Shown: positions 1 through 9,653, counted from the stretch's first letter. The stretch is 64,000 bases of DNA from Vaginella massiliensis (GCF_900089075.1 NZ_LT593745.1:1-64000); one strand, 5' to 3'. Translations and numbers: made by a program. The notes: generated by a model from the letters alone, not told the origin.

Positions 1-207
<207 letters not shown>

Positions 208-354
208 GTAATAATTATTTCTTTTTACAATGCCTAAATCCTAAAAACTCAAATTGACGGTTCTTGGCTTATTTTGTTTCTTCTAAGTTTATTTTATCTT
301 TCAAATGAACTGCTCTTTTTCTATTCGCAAAACCTTTTTTCAAAGTTGCGAGCG

Positions 355-386
355 CAAAGGTAAGAACTTTTTATAAATTGACAAAA
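355..386 (-). promoter_or_regulatory. rRNA operon promoter, proximal
   Basis: Read on the minus strand there is TTTTG, 19 bases, then TACCTTTG. This matches the Bacteroidota primary sigma consensus (TTG, 17-23 bases, TAnnTTTG) exactly. It lies about 150 bases upstream of the 16S start. A leader with the small inverted pair CATTGTAA/TTACAATG follows just before the mature rRNA. Confidence 0.8.
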
Positions 387-482
387 GAATTTTTAAAATA
401 AATTCGATTGAATTTTTAACTTAAAAAACCTTCTCAAAAATTTTCTTTACCAATGAACTACTGCTTTTTTGTAAAGCGGTTG

Positions 483-512
483 CAAAGATAACAAGCTTTA
501 TACAACTTCCAA
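483..512 (-). promoter_or_regulatory. rRNA operon promoter, distal
   Basis: A second consensus promoter on the minus strand reads TTG, 19 bases, TATCTTTG. Spacing is identical to the proximal promoter and the two are about 128 bases apart. Tandem promoters are common for rRNA operons, so both probably serve the 16S gene that leaves the window on the left. Confidence 0.75.
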
Positions 513-864
513 GCTTTTTTTGAAATATTTTTTACAGAAAAGTTATTGAAACTTTTAAGTGGTTGAATCAGTGATGAGTACATCATTATTAATATAGAAA
601 AATCAGCGAGAAATCTTATTGTATTAGGAAAACAAACCCTCTATCGAATGGTAAATGAGCCTCGTCAATACCTTTAGAATTCATCCTTTTGAAAGTCAAA
701 AACATCATCCCATCAACATTATGAAAACGATGAATCTGGAACGAAAAAATAAAAATAAACGACAACAATGCGTTTGATAATTTAAACTTTTCTTAAAGCA
801 ATTTCCTATTGAAGCCTTGTGATAGCGATTAATTTTACGCCTTAAAAAATGCATGTAAGATAGA
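513..864. other. intergenic region, no gene seen
   Basis: AT-rich spacer between the divergent rRNA promoters and the sigma factor gene. No credible ORF, tRNA or terminator hairpin was seen. It must hold the promoter of the sigma factor gene, but no TAnnTTTG element is obvious. The best fragment is TTGTGATAGCGATTAATTTT near 813-833, which lacks the final G. Confidence 0.5.
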
Positions 865-1440
865 ATGAGGCTCAATATTTCTAAAACGAAAGAAGAAAAA
901 CAATTCGACGATATTTATTTTCGTTATCACGAAAGCATTTACCGAAATATCAGGAAGTTAATCTACGACGAAGATAAGGCATTGGATATTTTGCAAGAGG
1001 TTTTTGTGACGCTTTGGAATCATCGCGAAGAAAAATTGAACGACGCTAATTTGGGCGCATGGCTTTTTACTGTAAGCTACAACCAATCGGTAGATTTTCT
1101 GAGAAAAAAACTGAAAGAGGAAATTACGGAGGCAGAAAATTTCTTGTACATCCCCTCTAATTACGATGAAAATATGGAGTTCGAACAACAATATTCGCTA
1201 AAATTAGAACTCATAGAAGAAGCAATCGAAAAACTTTCGCCCAGAAGGAAAGAAGTCTTCAGGCTTTGCAGATTCGAGGGATATTCGAAAGACGAAGTAG
1301 CAAAAAAACTCAAAATTTCGTCAGATTCTGTGAGCGATTACCTCAATCAGTCGAACCATTTCATCAGAGAATACATCAAAAAAGAATATCCAAGTTTCCT
1401 CAGTTTGTTTGCCTGCGTTTGTATGCAAAACTTTTTCTGA
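865..1440 (+). CDS. ECF RNA polymerase sigma factor (FecI-like)
   Basis: A 191-residue extracytoplasmic-function sigma factor, the usual length. Region 2 lies at about residues 12-80, with DEDKALDILQEVFVTLW for core and -10 contact. Region 4 lies at about 122-172 as a helix-turn-helix (LSPRRKEVFRLCRFEGYSKD). In Bacteroidota such sigma factors are held by a membrane FecR protein until the outer-membrane receptor signals. The next gene is that FecR protein and the SusC/SusD pair follows, so the likely targets are 2683-8923. The start at 865 is an ATG; no Shine-Dalgarno site is seen, which is normal here. The exact signal is not visible. Confidence 0.93.
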   Translation: MRLNISKTKEEKQFDDIYFRYHESIYRNIRKLIYDEDKALDILQEVFVTLWNHREEKLNDANLGAWLFTVSYNQSVDFLRKKLKEEITEAENFLYIPSNYDENMEFEQQYSLKLELIEEAIEKLSPRRKEVFRLCRFEGYSKDEVAKKLKISSDSVSDYLNQSNHFIREYIKKEYPSFLSLFACVCMQNFF

Positions 1441-1516
1441 ATTAACCATTATTTTACCTATTGTTAACCTTTTAGTCTATCCTATTTTTTGCCCTTGTTC
1501 GTTTTTAGGGTAGATT

Positions 1517-2569
1517 ATGATAGAAAAATTATTAAAAAAATATTGGTCTAAAAAAAGTTCTTTAGAAGAGAAAAAAAATCTTTTAGAAGCCTTAGACAAT
1601 CAAGACATCATCTCGCCAGCAATCTTAGAAGCATTGCCCGATGATGAAGAGGAATCTACTATAAAAAAAGAAACTGCCAATAGAATTCTCGCAAGAATTC
1701 ATCAGCAAATAAAAAGTGAAAAGTCGTACCATAAAACTACTTTTTGGGCAAAAATCAGTGCAGCGGCGGCGGTTACCTTGCTTGTTGTGTTTGTTTTTCT
1801 TGATCGAAATGAGAAAAAAACTGCTGAGCTTGCGCTTGATCAATGGGACACGATTGCTAATAAAACGCCCGATAGACTCGTGAATATCGTACTGGCCGAT
1901 AAAACGAATATTTTACTTTATCCGCATTCGCAAGTGGTCTATGCCCAAACTTATAATAAAGAAAACAGAAAAGTTTTTTTAGAAGGTAAAGCGAAGTTCA
2001 AAGTGACAAAAAATACAAAATTACCCTTTTCGGTTAGCAGTAAAAATTTCACAACAACTGCCTTGGGAACCGAATTTATTGTAACCGAAAACCTAATAAA
2101 AAAGCAAGCTACTGTGGATCTTTTGGAAGGAAAAGTGCGAATCGAAAGCAGCACGAAGGCATCTTTCGAGACGGTTTATCTGAAAGCTGGCGAACAATTC
2201 TTTTGGGATATAGCGAAGCAAAAATCTCGAATAATCGAACCTCTAAACGTTGCGTCTAAAAAGCTTATCACAAAAAATTTACCAAGTGTAAAAGAAAAGA
2301 AAACAATTGCAAAATCAGTCGAAATCATCGATTTGAGCGACGAAAAACAAGAATTGATTTTCGACAAAACGCCGCTGAAAGAGGTATTCTATCGATTAGA
2401 GGAATATCATCAGACCAAAATTCAGCTGGGGAATATTCCTGACGGACTTACGTTTACTGCCCGATTCGATTCGTCGGAAGAGCTTTATAAAATATTGGAT
2501 ATAATTTGTGAGTTAAACGATCTTCAATACCAAATCCAAAACCAACAAATTTATATAGAAAAGAAATAA
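1517..2569 (+). CDS. FecR-family anti-sigma factor with DUF4974 C-terminus
   Basis: A 350-residue single-pass inner-membrane protein. Residues 1-75 are charged and cytoplasmic, where they would bind the sigma factor. A membrane segment lies at about 79-96 (SAAAAVTLLVVFVFL). The FecR domain follows in the periplasm at about 115-210, including ALGTEFIVTE and LLEGKVRI. Residues about 275-345 look like the DUF4974 domain, which has an STN-like fold and is common in Bacteroidota FecR proteins. It sits 76 bases after the sigma gene and 113 before SusC, the standard sigma/anti-sigma/SusCD order. It would relay receptor occupancy to the sigma factor at 865-1440. Confidence 0.93.
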   Translation: MIEKLLKKYWSKKSSLEEKKNLLEALDNQDIISPAILEALPDDEEESTIKKETANRILARIHQQIKSEKSYHKTTFWAKISAAAAVTLLVVFVFLDRNEKKTAELALDQWDTIANKTPDRLVNIVLADKTNILLYPHSQVVYAQTYNKENRKVFLEGKAKFKVTKNTKLPFSVSSKNFTTTALGTEFIVTENLIKKQATVDLLEGKVRIESSTKASFETVYLKAGEQFFWDIAKQKSRIIEPLNVASKKLITKNLPSVKEKKTIAKSVEIIDLSDEKQELIFDKTPLKEVFYRLEEYHQTKIQLGNIPDGLTFTARFDSSEELYKILDIICELNDLQYQIQNQQIYIEKK

Positions 2570-2682
2570 GCTAAAAAAACATAAAATATTAATAATCAGC
2601 AATGTAAATTGTCTGACAGCATAATTTATTATCCAGAAAAAAAAACTTTTGAAATAAAAAAAACTAAAATTACTCATCTATA

Positions 2683-5600
2683 ATGAAACGTTATTTTACG
2701 CTGTTATCCTTGTGTTTCATCAGCTTGCAAGCGATGGCACAAGAGAATTCTAAGATTAAAGGAATTGTGCAAGACGAGAAAGGGAATGCAATTTCTGGTG
2801 CAAGTGTGCAGATCATATCCGATTCAGACGCATCTATTTCGTTTACCGCAACCACCGACGACAAAGGGATGTTTGTGGTAGAAGGACTTTTGTCTGATGA
2901 AAAATACGATATCGAAATCGAGCATCTGAGTCATGAACCCTTTTTTATAGACAATTATCAGGTGAATGCTGGCGACAACAATTCGCTTTCAGTCAAACTC
3001 AGCCAAAGTATAGGTTTGGACGCGGTTGTTGTTACCGCTTTGGGGATAAAAAGAGAGGAGAAAAAATTGGGATATGCCCAGCAAACCATCGATTCTGAAT
3101 CGCTCAACAATGCAGAAAACAACAACTGGTCCGATGGTCTGAAAGGGAAAGTTGCAGGGCTAAATTTGATCTCTGCTGGTTCGGGTCCCATAAATTCGCA
3201 GAACATTGTTTTGCGAGGGAACAACTCGACCGAACTCCATAAGAATTATGCACTGATTGTGATAGACGGCGTGCCGATGAATCCCGAAATGACCTCTTCT
3301 GGTAACGATTCTTCTTACATGGGAGCAGATTCGCCGATAGATTTTGGTAATGCGATTTCGGATCTCAACCCGAATGATATAGAGAGTGTTACCGTTCTCA
3401 AAGGGCCGTCTGCAGCAGCATTGTACGGTTCGCGCGCTGCCAATGGTGCAATTATGATCACCACAAAATCTGGTAACAAAGGTAAAAAACTGGGCATAGA
3501 TTTTCGTTCTTCTGTGATGTTGGATGTCATCAATCACTGGCCAGATTATCAGTACGAATATGGACAGGGAACGCTTCAAAGAAACAAAGATGGTGAGCTA
3601 TATTATTCGTACGGAAACTCATCAGACGGTAACGCTACGAGTGGAACAAGTAGTGCTTTTGGACCAAGATTCGAAGGACAATTTTATTATCAATACGATC
3701 CTAACTTGCAAGGACGAGGAGCAGAACGAACATTGTGGAGACCTTATAAAGACAACAGAAAATCGTTTTGGAACACTGGGGTTACCTACACCAACAATGT
3801 CTCGATTTCTGGTGGCGGAAAAGATGGTGCTATGCGAGCTTCTTTTGGACATGTAAAAAACCATTGGATAATGCCCAATACTGGTTTCGATAGCTATACC
3901 GCTTCTGTCAACGCCAATTACAAAGTTTCTGATAGATTAAAACTTACCTCTGTGGTCAACTATACCAACAAAGTGAGCGACAATATCCCGGGCACGGGCT
4001 ACAACAATGGTTCTATTGCTTATTTCATGATCTTCCAAAATCCAAACGTTGACTTAGATTGGTACAGAGATCGCTGGTACACAGGACAAGAATACATCAG
4101 TCAGATACAGCCTTTTAGTTCTTATATAGACAATCCGTTTGTCATTGCGTACGATGCAACAAATCCGCTACAAAGCAATCAGATCACAGGTAATATTCAG
4201 GCAGATGTCCAACTCACTTCTAAGCTGAACCTCATGTTGCGTTCTGGTCTCAACATGTACAATCAGCTAAGAGAGCAAAATAGACCTCATGATATGAATC
4301 GTTGGTTGAACGGGCATTATAAAAGGCAAGATGTACAAAAAAGAGAAATCAATACCGATTTCCTTCTTTCTTACGAAGATAAATTTGGAGAAGATTTATC
4401 ATTTAACCTAAATTTTGGTGGAAACAAAAGAGATTATCAATACCTGCGCAAAGACGCACAAGTAGACGAGTTGGTCATCCCCAATGTCTATATGTTATCT
4501 AATGGTATGAATAGCCCAATTGTAAAAACATACGACAAATACCTCAAGGTAAACAGTTTGTACAGCATGTTGAGTTTAGGGTTTAGAGATCAGATTTTTG
4601 TGGATGTTACGGCAAGAAACGATTGGTCTAGCACCTTGCCAAAAGACAATCGTTCTTACTTCTACCCTTCGGTTTCGACGAGTTTCATCTTGTCTGATAT
4701 TTTCAGATTATCAAATCCGATCAATTACCTGAAATATAGACTATCGTTTGCACAAGTTGGGAACGATGCAGAGCCTTATAGCATCAATAAATATTACCAA
4801 TCGAACGATTTTCCGGGTTCTTCTACCACCCCAACAACTCTTCATAACATAAACCTGAAACCCGAAATTTCTAAAAGCTGGGAAACAGGGATAGAGTTGT
4901 TGATGTTCAGAAAAAGACTCGGTTTAGACCTCACGCTTTATCAGACCAACACCAAGAACCAAATCATACAGGTTCCAACTGATCAGGTAACCGGATTCAC
5001 TTCTGCTATTATCAACGGTGGAGAGGTAAGAAATCGAGGTGTAGAAGTGATGCTGAATCTAAAACCCATCCAAAATGCAGATTTCAGTTGGCAACTCATC
5101 GGGAACTGGGCTATAAACGAAAATAAAATCCTCTCGCTTACCGATGGTGTAGACGAAAAACCTTTGGCGACTTCTGGTGCCGTGAGCGTAATAGGAAAAA
5201 TCGGAGGTACCACAACAGCCCTCTACGGATACGGTTTTGTGAGGGATGACCAAGGAAACATTGTGTACGAAAATGGTATACCGGCCTACCCTGACGATAT
5301 TCAATACATCGGAGATGCAGCCCCAAAATGGCGTGCCGGACTGACCAATAATTTCAAATATAAAAACTTCAACCTCAGCATCACCTTAGATGGGCAATAT
5401 GGCGGAATAGTTTACTCGCAATCTTATCATAAAATGATGGAACAAGGGAAACTAAAAGACACTTTACCAGGAAGAGATACAGGTTTTATCATTGGTGAAG
5501 GAGTGGTACAAAACCCAGACGGTAGCTATTCGCCAAACACAGAAGAAGTAAAAATAACAGATTATTATGCAAAATATTATCGCCGTGCGAACGTAGAATC

Positions 5601-5859
5601 CAACTCGTTTGATGCATCTTATTTGAAGTTACGCGAGGTGAATTTCACTTATAATTTACCTAAAAAATTATTGAAGAATACAGGGGTAGAAAACCTCAGC
5701 TTGTCGGTATTTGGTAAAAACTTAGCGGTATGGTCAGACTTTCCATTGTACGATCCAGAAACCGCTTCTATAGAAGGATCTACCATAATACCTGGCGTAG
5801 AAATGGGTCAAATGCCTTCTACAGCCTCTATCGGATTTACCCTAAAAGCATCTTTGTAA
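2683..5859 (+). CDS. SusC/RagA-type TonB-linked outer membrane protein
   Basis: A 1058-residue outer-membrane importer, normal for the SusC family. A signal peptide ends at about residue 19 (LQAMAQ). A carboxypeptidase-regulatory-like beta-sandwich spans about 24-105. The plug spans about 112-270, with the family hallmark VLKGPSAAALYGSRAANGAI. The rest is the beta-barrel, ending in a strand with SIGFTLKASL. The protein starts directly with the regulatory-like domain; no STN signalling domain is seen before the plug, although an ECF/FecR pair lies just upstream. With the SusD lipoprotein 22 bases downstream it would form a lidded import pore driven by TonB. The substrate cannot be read from sequence; the phosphoesterase downstream hints at a phosphorylated compound. 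Confidence 0.95.
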   Translation: MKRYFTLLSLCFISLQAMAQENSKIKGIVQDEKGNAISGASVQIISDSDASISFTATTDDKGMFVVEGLLSDEKYDIEIEHLSHEPFFIDNYQVNAGDNNSLSVKLSQSIGLDAVVVTALGIKREEKKLGYAQQTIDSESLNNAENNNWSDGLKGKVAGLNLISAGSGPINSQNIVLRGNNSTELHKNYALIVIDGVPMNPEMTSSGNDSSYMGADSPIDFGNAISDLNPNDIESVTVLKGPSAAALYGSRAANGAIMITTKSGNKGKKLGIDFRSSVMLDVINHWPDYQYEYGQGTLQRNKDGELYYSYGNSSDGNATSGTSSAFGPRFEGQFYYQYDPNLQGRGAERTLWRPYKDNRKSFWNTGVTYTNNVSISGGGKDGAMRASFGHVKNHWIMPNTGFDSYTASVNANYKVSDRLKLTSVVNYTNKVSDNIPGTGYNNGSIAYFMIFQNPNVDLDWYRDRWYTGQEYISQIQPFSSYIDNPFVIAYDATNPLQSNQITGNIQADVQLTSKLNLMLRSGLNMYNQLREQNRPHDMNRWLNGHYKRQDVQKREINTDFLLSYEDKFGEDLSFNLNFGGNKRDYQYLRKDAQVDELVIPNVYMLSNGMNSPIVKTYDKYLKVNSLYSMLSLGFRDQIFVDVTARNDWSSTLPKDNRSYFYPSVSTSFILSDIFRLSNPINYLKYRLSFAQVGNDAEPYSINKYYQSNDFPGSSTTPTTLHNINLKPEISKSWETGIELLMFRKRLGLDLTLYQTNTKNQIIQVPTDQVTGFTSAIINGGEVRNRGVEVMLNLKPIQNADFSWQLIGNWAINENKILSLTDGVDEKPLATSGAVSVIGKIGGTTTALYGYGFVRDDQGNIVYENGIPAYPDDIQYIGDAAPKWRAGLTNNFKYKNFNLSITLDGQYGGIVYSQSYHKMMEQGKLKDTLPGRDTGFIIGEGVVQNPDGSYSPNTEEVKITDYYAKYYRRANVESNSFDASYLKLREVNFTYNLPKKLLKNTGVENLSLSVFGKNLAVWSDFPLYDPETASIEGSTIIPGVEMGQMPSTASIGFTLKASL

Positions 5860-5881
5860 AACTCAAAAAAACTAAACTAAA

Positions 5882-7324
5882 ATGAAAAAACTTTTTTATA
5901 AAATCACATTACTCACTGTACTTTGCTCTGGACTAGCAGCCTGTACCGAAGATTTCGACGAGACGAATATCAATCCGAATTTGGTTTCTGAGGTTACACC
6001 AGGTTCGCTTATCAATCCTGTTTTGTACAATTTGGCAAGCAACAATGCGACCAAAAACTACGATATCACCAGCCCCCTCATGCAAGTACACGTCCCATTT
6101 CCAGATGTTACAGCTGGCGGTGTTCATCGTTACGATATCACAGACGGAACGGGTAATTCTAGCTGGAATGCAGCTTATCGTTGGTCTACAAACATCAACG
6201 AAATGCTGATCAGAAGTAAAGAACTCAACCAACCCAATTACGAAGCCATTTCGCTTACACTAAGAGCTTTTGCATTCGCAAATCTTACCGATATTTTTGG
6301 CGATGTTCCGTTCTCCGAGGCTTTTCGTGCAGAAGAAGGCATCACGCAAGCCAAATTCGATTCTCAAAAAGATATTTATCAAACATTGTTAGAAGATTTA
6401 GAAACAGCAAATTCACTTTACGACACCAATAAACCGTTGCCCTACGTTGCCGACTTGTTGTTTGGTAATGATCTTGTAAAATGGCAAAAATTCACCAACT
6501 CTTTGCACCTGCGTTTGCTGATGCGTATTTCTGGTAAGGCAGAAACCAATGCCTATACAAAAATGCTCAATATCATCAACAATCCACAGCAATACCCTAT
6601 CATGACGTCTAATCTAGATAATGCGGTTTTGCAAGTTACGGGCATTTCACCCAATGTATCGCCTTGGGCTCGACCGCAAGATTTCAACAACGCGAGAGCA
6701 ATGGCTTCTTTTATAATAGACCAATTGGTCGAAGCCAAAGACCCGAGAATCAGCAAAATCGCGACCCAAGCCAGATCGTTAGAAGACAACAGCGCTATCG
6801 GATACAGAGGGATTCCAGCGGGGTACGATGGCTCCGAAGCTTTTGATTATTCTCCTTCGGGCTTGTTGAGAATTCAGGCAGAGGCACCGATGAAAATTGT
6901 TTTTTTTACCTATTCGGAAACTGAATTTATAAAGGCAGAATTGGCGTATAAAGGATATTTAGACAACGCAGAAAACCATTATAAAAACGCCGTAAAAGCA
7001 GCTATAGAATATCTTACAGAGGCAGAAACGCCAGCTGATTATTTCGAAAATGATGCGACACGCTACAATGGGACTTTAGAGCGAATCATGCTTCAGAAAT
7101 ATTTGTCTTTATACTTTGTAGATTATCAGCAATGGTTCGAATATCGCAGAACTGGCTTCCCTGTTTTACCTAAAATTCCAGCGGGAAGAAACAACGGAAT
7201 TGTTCCTTCGAGGTTATTGTATCCGGCATCTGTAAAGATTTACAATAAAGATAATTACGATCGGGCAGCTGCCGCTATGGGCGGAGATGATATCAACTCG
7301 AAAGTATGGTGGCAAACTAAATAA
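5882..7324 (+). CDS. SusD/RagB-family lipoprotein (SusD-like_2 type)
   Basis: A 480-residue surface lipoprotein. The signal peptide ends in a lipobox (LCSGLAAC at about residues 14-21), after which TEDFDETNINPN is typical of the SusD-like_2 branch. The body is mostly helical, with ISLTLRAFAFANLTDIFGDVPFSEA, the usual TPR-like region around the helix that docks on SusC. The C-terminal part has YLSLYFVDYQQWFEYRRTGFP, also typical. It would form the lid of the SusC pore encoded 22 bases upstream. The phosphoesterase starts 12 bases downstream, so the three are almost certainly one transcript. Confidence 0.93.
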   Translation: MKKLFYKITLLTVLCSGLAACTEDFDETNINPNLVSEVTPGSLINPVLYNLASNNATKNYDITSPLMQVHVPFPDVTAGGVHRYDITDGTGNSSWNAAYRWSTNINEMLIRSKELNQPNYEAISLTLRAFAFANLTDIFGDVPFSEAFRAEEGITQAKFDSQKDIYQTLLEDLETANSLYDTNKPLPYVADLLFGNDLVKWQKFTNSLHLRLLMRISGKAETNAYTKMLNIINNPQQYPIMTSNLDNAVLQVTGISPNVSPWARPQDFNNARAMASFIIDQLVEAKDPRISKIATQARSLEDNSAIGYRGIPAGYDGSEAFDYSPSGLLRIQAEAPMKIVFFTYSETEFIKAELAYKGYLDNAENHYKNAVKAAIEYLTEAETPADYFENDATRYNGTLERIMLQKYLSLYFVDYQQWFEYRRTGFPVLPKIPAGRNNGIVPSRLLYPASVKIYNKDNYDRAAAAMGGDDINSKVWWQTK

Positions 7325-7336
7325 AATTAAATTAAA

Positions 7337-8923
7337 ATGAGAAAAATAATTTTTGGACTTAGTGTTTTGGTGAGTATACAACTCAGCGCACAACAAACGA
7401 TAAAAGGAATCGTTTTCGAAGATATTAATCAGAATGGACGATTAGACAAAAACGAAAAAGGCTTAGAAAATGTGGCGGTTTCCAACGGGATGGATGTCGT
7501 TCTTACCGACGCCAAAGGTCGATATACGCTTAGCATAAAAGACGATAATCATGTCTTTGTCATCAAGCCCAGTCGATACAAAACGCCTTTGGATTCTTAT
7601 TTTTTGCCTAAGTTTTATTATACCCATAAACCAAAAGGCTCGCCCAAAAACTTCAAGTATTCGGGTGTAGAACCTACACCAGTTTTACCAAAATCTGTCG
7701 ATTTCCCGCTCATTCCACAGCAAGAAAACACCACGTTCACGGCTTTTGTTTTTGGAGATCCGCAGACTTATACCGACGAAGAATTGGTGTTTTTTCAAAA
7801 AGCTATTGTAGAAGATGCGCAGCAACACAAACAAGGCGTTTCGTTTGGTATCAGCTTGGGAGATTTGGTTGGAGACGATCTTTTGTTGCAACCAAAGTAT
7901 AAGAAACAGATGAGTGCATTGGCGCTTCCGTGGTACAATGTGATGGGAAATCATGATATGAATTACGAGGCGACGACAGACGAACTTTCTGATGAAACCT
8001 TCGAGAAAAATTTTGGCCCTACCACCTATGCATTCAACTATGCCAATGCGCATTTCCTGATTTTAGATAATATTTTATACCCAAATCCTAGAGGCGGTAA
8101 AGGATATTTAGGCGGATTTACACCAGATCAATTAGCGTTTATAAAAAACGATCTAAAAACGGTTTCGAAAGATAAATTGATCGTACTGTCTTTTCATATT
8201 CCGATTTTCTTAGAAGGCGAAGACCATTTCGATAATGAAAGTCGACAGCAACTCCTCGAAATTCTAAAAGATTATCCCAACATTCTGATGCTTTCTGCCC
8301 ACACTCATTACCAGATGCATCAGTTCTACGACAAAGAAAAAGGCTGGAAGGGCGCTCAACCTTTGCACGAATACAATGTGGGAACAACCTCTGGCGATTG
8401 GTATTCTGGCGAGCTCAACGAAGAAGGCGTCCCAGTTTCTACCATGAGAGACGGCACACCACGCGGCTATGCTTATCTTACGGTGAAAGACAATCGATAC
8501 GAATTGGATTATAAAGTTGCTGGCAAACCTTTGGATTATAAAATGGATATTTATACCCCAAAAGTAATTGCAAATAAAGGATGGAACACTTCTTTGGTGT
8601 TTGCCAATATTTTTATGGGAAGTGAAAAAGACGAGGTTGAAATTCGTTTTGGAAATGGAAAATGGCAGAAAATGGACAAAACCATTCAGAACGATCCTCG
8701 ATTCTATTATCAAGTTCAGCGTTGGGATAATGCTAACGAATTGCTCATGGGTAGAAGACCGTCTAACCCCGTAAAAAGTTCACATCTTTGGTACAAAAAA
8801 CTCCCCAACAATCTTGGATTGGGCGAGCATACGATAGAAGTGAGAGTTAGGGACATGTTTGGACGCACCTACACCAATACTGCAACCTACCGAATTGAAG
8901 AAAAAAAGCCTTTAACAAATTAA
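7337..8923 (+). CDS. secreted calcineurin-like phosphoesterase (MetallophosN-Metallophos-MetallophosC)
   Basis: A 528-residue protein with a signal peptide (about 1-18, ending QLSAQ). An N-terminal beta domain follows (about 20-120). The two-metal phosphoesterase core lies at about 130-340: FGDPQT in place of GDxH, SLGDLVGD, GNHDMNY, SFHIP and AHTHYQMH, the last with Ala in place of the usual Gly of GHTH. A C-terminal beta domain spans about 370-525. This three-part layout is known from secreted Bacteroidota phosphoesterases. It would cleave phosphomono- or diesters outside the cytoplasm, and its place at the end of the SusCD operon suggests it acts on what the receptor imports. Substrate unknown. 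No type IX sorting tail is visible. Confidence 0.9.
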   Translation: MRKIIFGLSVLVSIQLSAQQTIKGIVFEDINQNGRLDKNEKGLENVAVSNGMDVVLTDAKGRYTLSIKDDNHVFVIKPSRYKTPLDSYFLPKFYYTHKPKGSPKNFKYSGVEPTPVLPKSVDFPLIPQQENTTFTAFVFGDPQTYTDEELVFFQKAIVEDAQQHKQGVSFGISLGDLVGDDLLLQPKYKKQMSALALPWYNVMGNHDMNYEATTDELSDETFEKNFGPTTYAFNYANAHFLILDNILYPNPRGGKGYLGGFTPDQLAFIKNDLKTVSKDKLIVLSFHIPIFLEGEDHFDNESRQQLLEILKDYPNILMLSAHTHYQMHQFYDKEKGWKGAQPLHEYNVGTTSGDWYSGELNEEGVPVSTMRDGTPRGYAYLTVKDNRYELDYKVAGKPLDYKMDIYTPKVIANKGWNTSLVFANIFMGSEKDEVEIRFGNGKWQKMDKTIQNDPRFYYQVQRWDNANELLMGRRPSNPVKSSHLWYKKLPNNLGLGEHTIEVRVRDMFGRTYTNTATYRIEEKKPLTN

Positions 8924-8953
8924 TCCTCATCATCAATTATTAAGGTTTACTGC

Positions 8954-8995
8954 AATAGAGGTGAAAGCAAAAAGTCTTTTCACCTCTATTTTTTT
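8954..8995 (+). terminator. terminator after the SusCD-phosphoesterase operon
   Basis: A 13-bp perfect stem (AATAGAGGTGAAA at 8954-8966, TTTCACCTCTATT at 8978-8990) with an 11-base loop, followed by a T run. It ends the 865-8923 transcript and separates it from the CRISPR array. Confidence 0.9.
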
Positions 8996-9125
8996 TATAA
9001 TTCTAAAATTTTACAGAAAATCTTTTGGTAATTTATTCCCTCTGTAACGTAAGATTTTCGGGCAAATTTTAGCCATCTAGTTTGGATTTTGACTAGCCAC
9101 ACTCCTCCCCTTTTATTCTCCATTA

Positions 9126-9623
9126 ATTGTGGAATCCTTTACCTCATGAGTGTTTATTTGTTTAAGGTATTCAGTGATTCGCTTCGCTTAATTCAAATTT
9201 TGTAGATTTACGCTTTAGAATCGCAACATTCGGTGACGAAGCTAAATACTTCAACGAGTTGCGAATTCCTTTACCTCATGAGTGTTTATTTGTTTAAGGT
9301 ATTCAGTGATTCGCTTCGCTTAATTCAAATTTTGTAAATTTACGCTTTAGAATCGCAACTTGAGGAGGAGAAATAATGACAGGTGACGTGTTGTGAATTC
9401 CTTTACCTCATGAGTGTTTATTTGTTTAAGGTATTCAGTGATTCGCTTCGCTTAATTCAAATTTTGTAAATTTACGCTTTAGAATCGCAACGACACGCCA
9501 AGAAACTACGCCAATGCTGGGGTTGTGAATTCCTTTACCTCATGAGTGTTTATTTGTTTAAGGTATTCAGTGATTCGCTTCGCTTAATTCAAATTTTGTA
9601 AATTTACGCTTTAGAATCGCAAC
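9126..9623 (+). repeat. four 102-bp CRISPR repeats carrying a 53-bp insert
   Basis: Repeats at 9126-9227, 9258-9359, 9390-9491 and 9522-9623. Each is the canonical 49-bp repeat split after base 15 (GTTGTGAATTCCTTT) by the same 53-bp segment, which begins ACCTCATGAGTGTTTATTTG and ends TTCGCTTCGCTTAATT. Insert copies lie at 9141-9193, 9273-9325, 9405-9457 and 9537-9589 and look identical. The three spacers between them are each 30 bp and all different. The first repeat is degraded at its 5' end and reads TGTAGATTTACG where the others read TGTAAATTTACG. The 15 bases that pair with the tracrRNA are kept. Confidence 0.97.
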
Positions 9624-9653
9624 TGACGGTAAAATATTTTTGTGCTTGGATGG

